Below the pieces are notes generated by a model, which had not been told where the DNA came from, made no database searches, and was given only the letters and a program-made list of their open reading frames with translations. DNA of 6,120 nucleotides from assembly GCA_009922295.1 (NCBI GenBank), contig RFWA01000159.1, positions 1-6,120 on the forward strand, in the 5' to 3' direction. Positions 5,257-6,120 of the stretch are shown in pieces. The stretch is from Betaproteobacteria bacterium (GTDB lineage: Bacteria; Pseudomonadota; Gammaproteobacteria; Burkholderiales; Burkholderiaceae_C). Within the stretch, counting starts at the first letter, position 1, and every line of letters begins with the position of its first letter. Both the position numbers and the translations under genes were made by a program.

Positions 5257-6120
5257 ATGACCCAACACGCACCCCTCATCATCGACATTGATGGCACCCG
5301 ACTTAGCAAGATTGACCGGCAGCGGCTCAATCACCCACTGGTGGGTGGCCTGATCCTGTTTGCACGTAACTGGCAAGACCGGGCGCAACTCAGCGCCCTC
5401 TGCCGCAGCATCAAGAAACTGCGCGCTGACCTCTTGATTTGCGTAGACCACGAGGGCGGCCGGGTTCAGCGTTTCAAGACAGACGGTTTCACCCACCTGC
5501 CGCCAATGCGGGCACTGGGTGAGCTCTGGTTGCAAGACGGCCAGGGCGCGGCGGGCAGTGGTGCCATGCGCGCTACCAATGCCGCCACCGCCTGCGGTTA
5601 CGTGCTGGGCGCCGAGCTGCGCGCCTGCGGCGTCGATTTGAGTTTCACGCCGGTGCTGGACCTGGACTTTGGCGCCAGCGGCGTGATCGGCGACCGCGCC
5701 TTCGGCCGCGACCCGCGCGTGGTCAGCCTGCTGGCCAAAAGCCTGATGCACGGCCTGCTGCAAAGCGGCATGGCCAACTGCGGCAAACACTTTCCGGGCC
5801 ATGGCTTTGTCCGGGCCGACTCGCACACCGACCTGCCGGTGGACCGACGCAGCCTCAAAGCCATCCTGGCCGCAGACGCTGCACCCTACGGCTGGCTCAA
5901 CACCACCCTGTCGGCGGTGATGCCGGCGCACGTGGTCTACCCCAAGGTTGATGCCCGGCCGGCCGGCTTTTCGCAGCGCTGGCTGGGCGACATCCTGCGC
6001 GGCCAGCTCGGCTTTGGTGGCGCGGTGTTCAGTGACGACCTGTCGATGGCTGGTGCCCGGCTGCTCGATGGCGAAACGGTCAGTCACGCCCAGGCCGCCG
6101 TGGCCGCGCTCAACGCTGGC
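5257..6120 (+). CDS. nagZ: Beta-N-acetylhexosaminidase NagZ, 3' truncated by window end
   Basis: NagZ is a cytoplasmic glycoside hydrolase family 3 enzyme that removes N-acetylglucosamine from anhydromuropeptides during peptidoglycan recycling. In many proteobacteria its products also govern AmpC beta-lactamase induction. The frame is open for 288 codons to the last base, with no stop; E. coli NagZ has 341 residues, so the C-terminus is missing. Visible motifs are HPLVGGLILFARNW (26-39), VDHEGGRVQRF (63-73), SFTPVLDLD (129-137), KHFPGHG (177-183) with the Asp188/His190 catalytic dyad in ADSHTD, MPAHVVYPKVDARPA (222-236) and FSDDLSM (258-264), whose first Asp (260) is the expected nucleophile. 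The ATG at 5257 has a weak GGA 7 nt upstream and gives an N-terminus (PLIIDIDG) that aligns with the E. coli start. Unlike the other genes it follows an AT-rich gap of 71 nt, so it may have its own transcription start. Confidence 0.95.
   Translation, partial: MTQHAPLIIDIDGTRLSKIDRQRLNHPLVGGLILFARNWQDRAQLSALCRSIKKLRADLLICVDHEGGRVQRFKTDGFTHLPPMRALGELWLQDGQGAAGSGAMRATNAATACGYVLGAELRACGVDLSFTPVLDLDFGASGVIGDRAFGRDPRVVSLLAKSLMHGLLQSGMANCGKHFPGHGFVRADSHTDLPVDRRSLKAILAADAAPYGWLNTTLSAVMPAHVVYPKVDARPAGFSQRWLGDILRGQLGFGGAVFSDDLSMAGARLLDGETVSHAQAAVAALNAG

Noticed and set aside
5194..6087. 297-codon minus-strand ORF across nagZ
   Set aside because: The + strand frame from 5257 contains all the NagZ catalytic motifs. 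The antisense product is low-complexity Ala/Gln/His/Val and its start is not supported.
1..6120. A previously undescribed multi-gene system
   Set aside because: All eight genes are recognised conserved housekeeping genes in a familiar order with intact motifs. I see no unknown gene, mobile element or defence-like cassette.

Overview
The window is a stretch of conserved housekeeping chromosome, all on the + strand. In order it holds lepA (3' end), lepB, rnc, era, recO, pdxJ, acpS and nagZ (5' part). The gene order, the high GC content, the GTG starts and the protein sequences all point to a betaproteobacterium. Two short intergenic elements look like repeat families I recall from Comamonadaceae (Rhodoferax/Polaromonas/Acidovorax relatives). 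The family-level placement rests on recall of sequence style and not on a search.

Layout: positions 1-3133 form a tightly packed block. lepA overlaps lepB by 1 nt (TGATG), lepB is followed after 46 nt by rnc, and rnc overlaps era by 4 nt (ATGA). Positions 3134-3251 are a very GC-rich non-coding gap with two strong inverted repeats. Positions 3252-5185 hold recO, pdxJ (4-nt ATGA overlap with recO) and acpS (21 nt after pdxJ). Positions 5186-5256 are a small AT-rich gap with an inverted repeat and three TATAGC copies. From 5257 an open nagZ reading frame runs off the window end.

Functionally the genes belong to translation and ribosome maturation (LepA, RNase III, Era), protein export (LepB), recombinational repair (RecO), vitamin B6 synthesis (PdxJ), acyl carrier protein activation (AcpS) and peptidoglycan recycling (NagZ). 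Every complete gene has its expected length and every catalytic or binding motif I checked is intact. I see no frameshift, transposase, phage gene, tRNA, rRNA or CRISPR array.

I found no convincing new biological system. The points most worth a second look are the two intergenic repeat-like elements, the PdxJ variant (Asn-Lys in place of the E. coli Asp-His near the N-terminus), a probable extra N-terminal membrane helix in LepB, and an N-terminal extension on Era.
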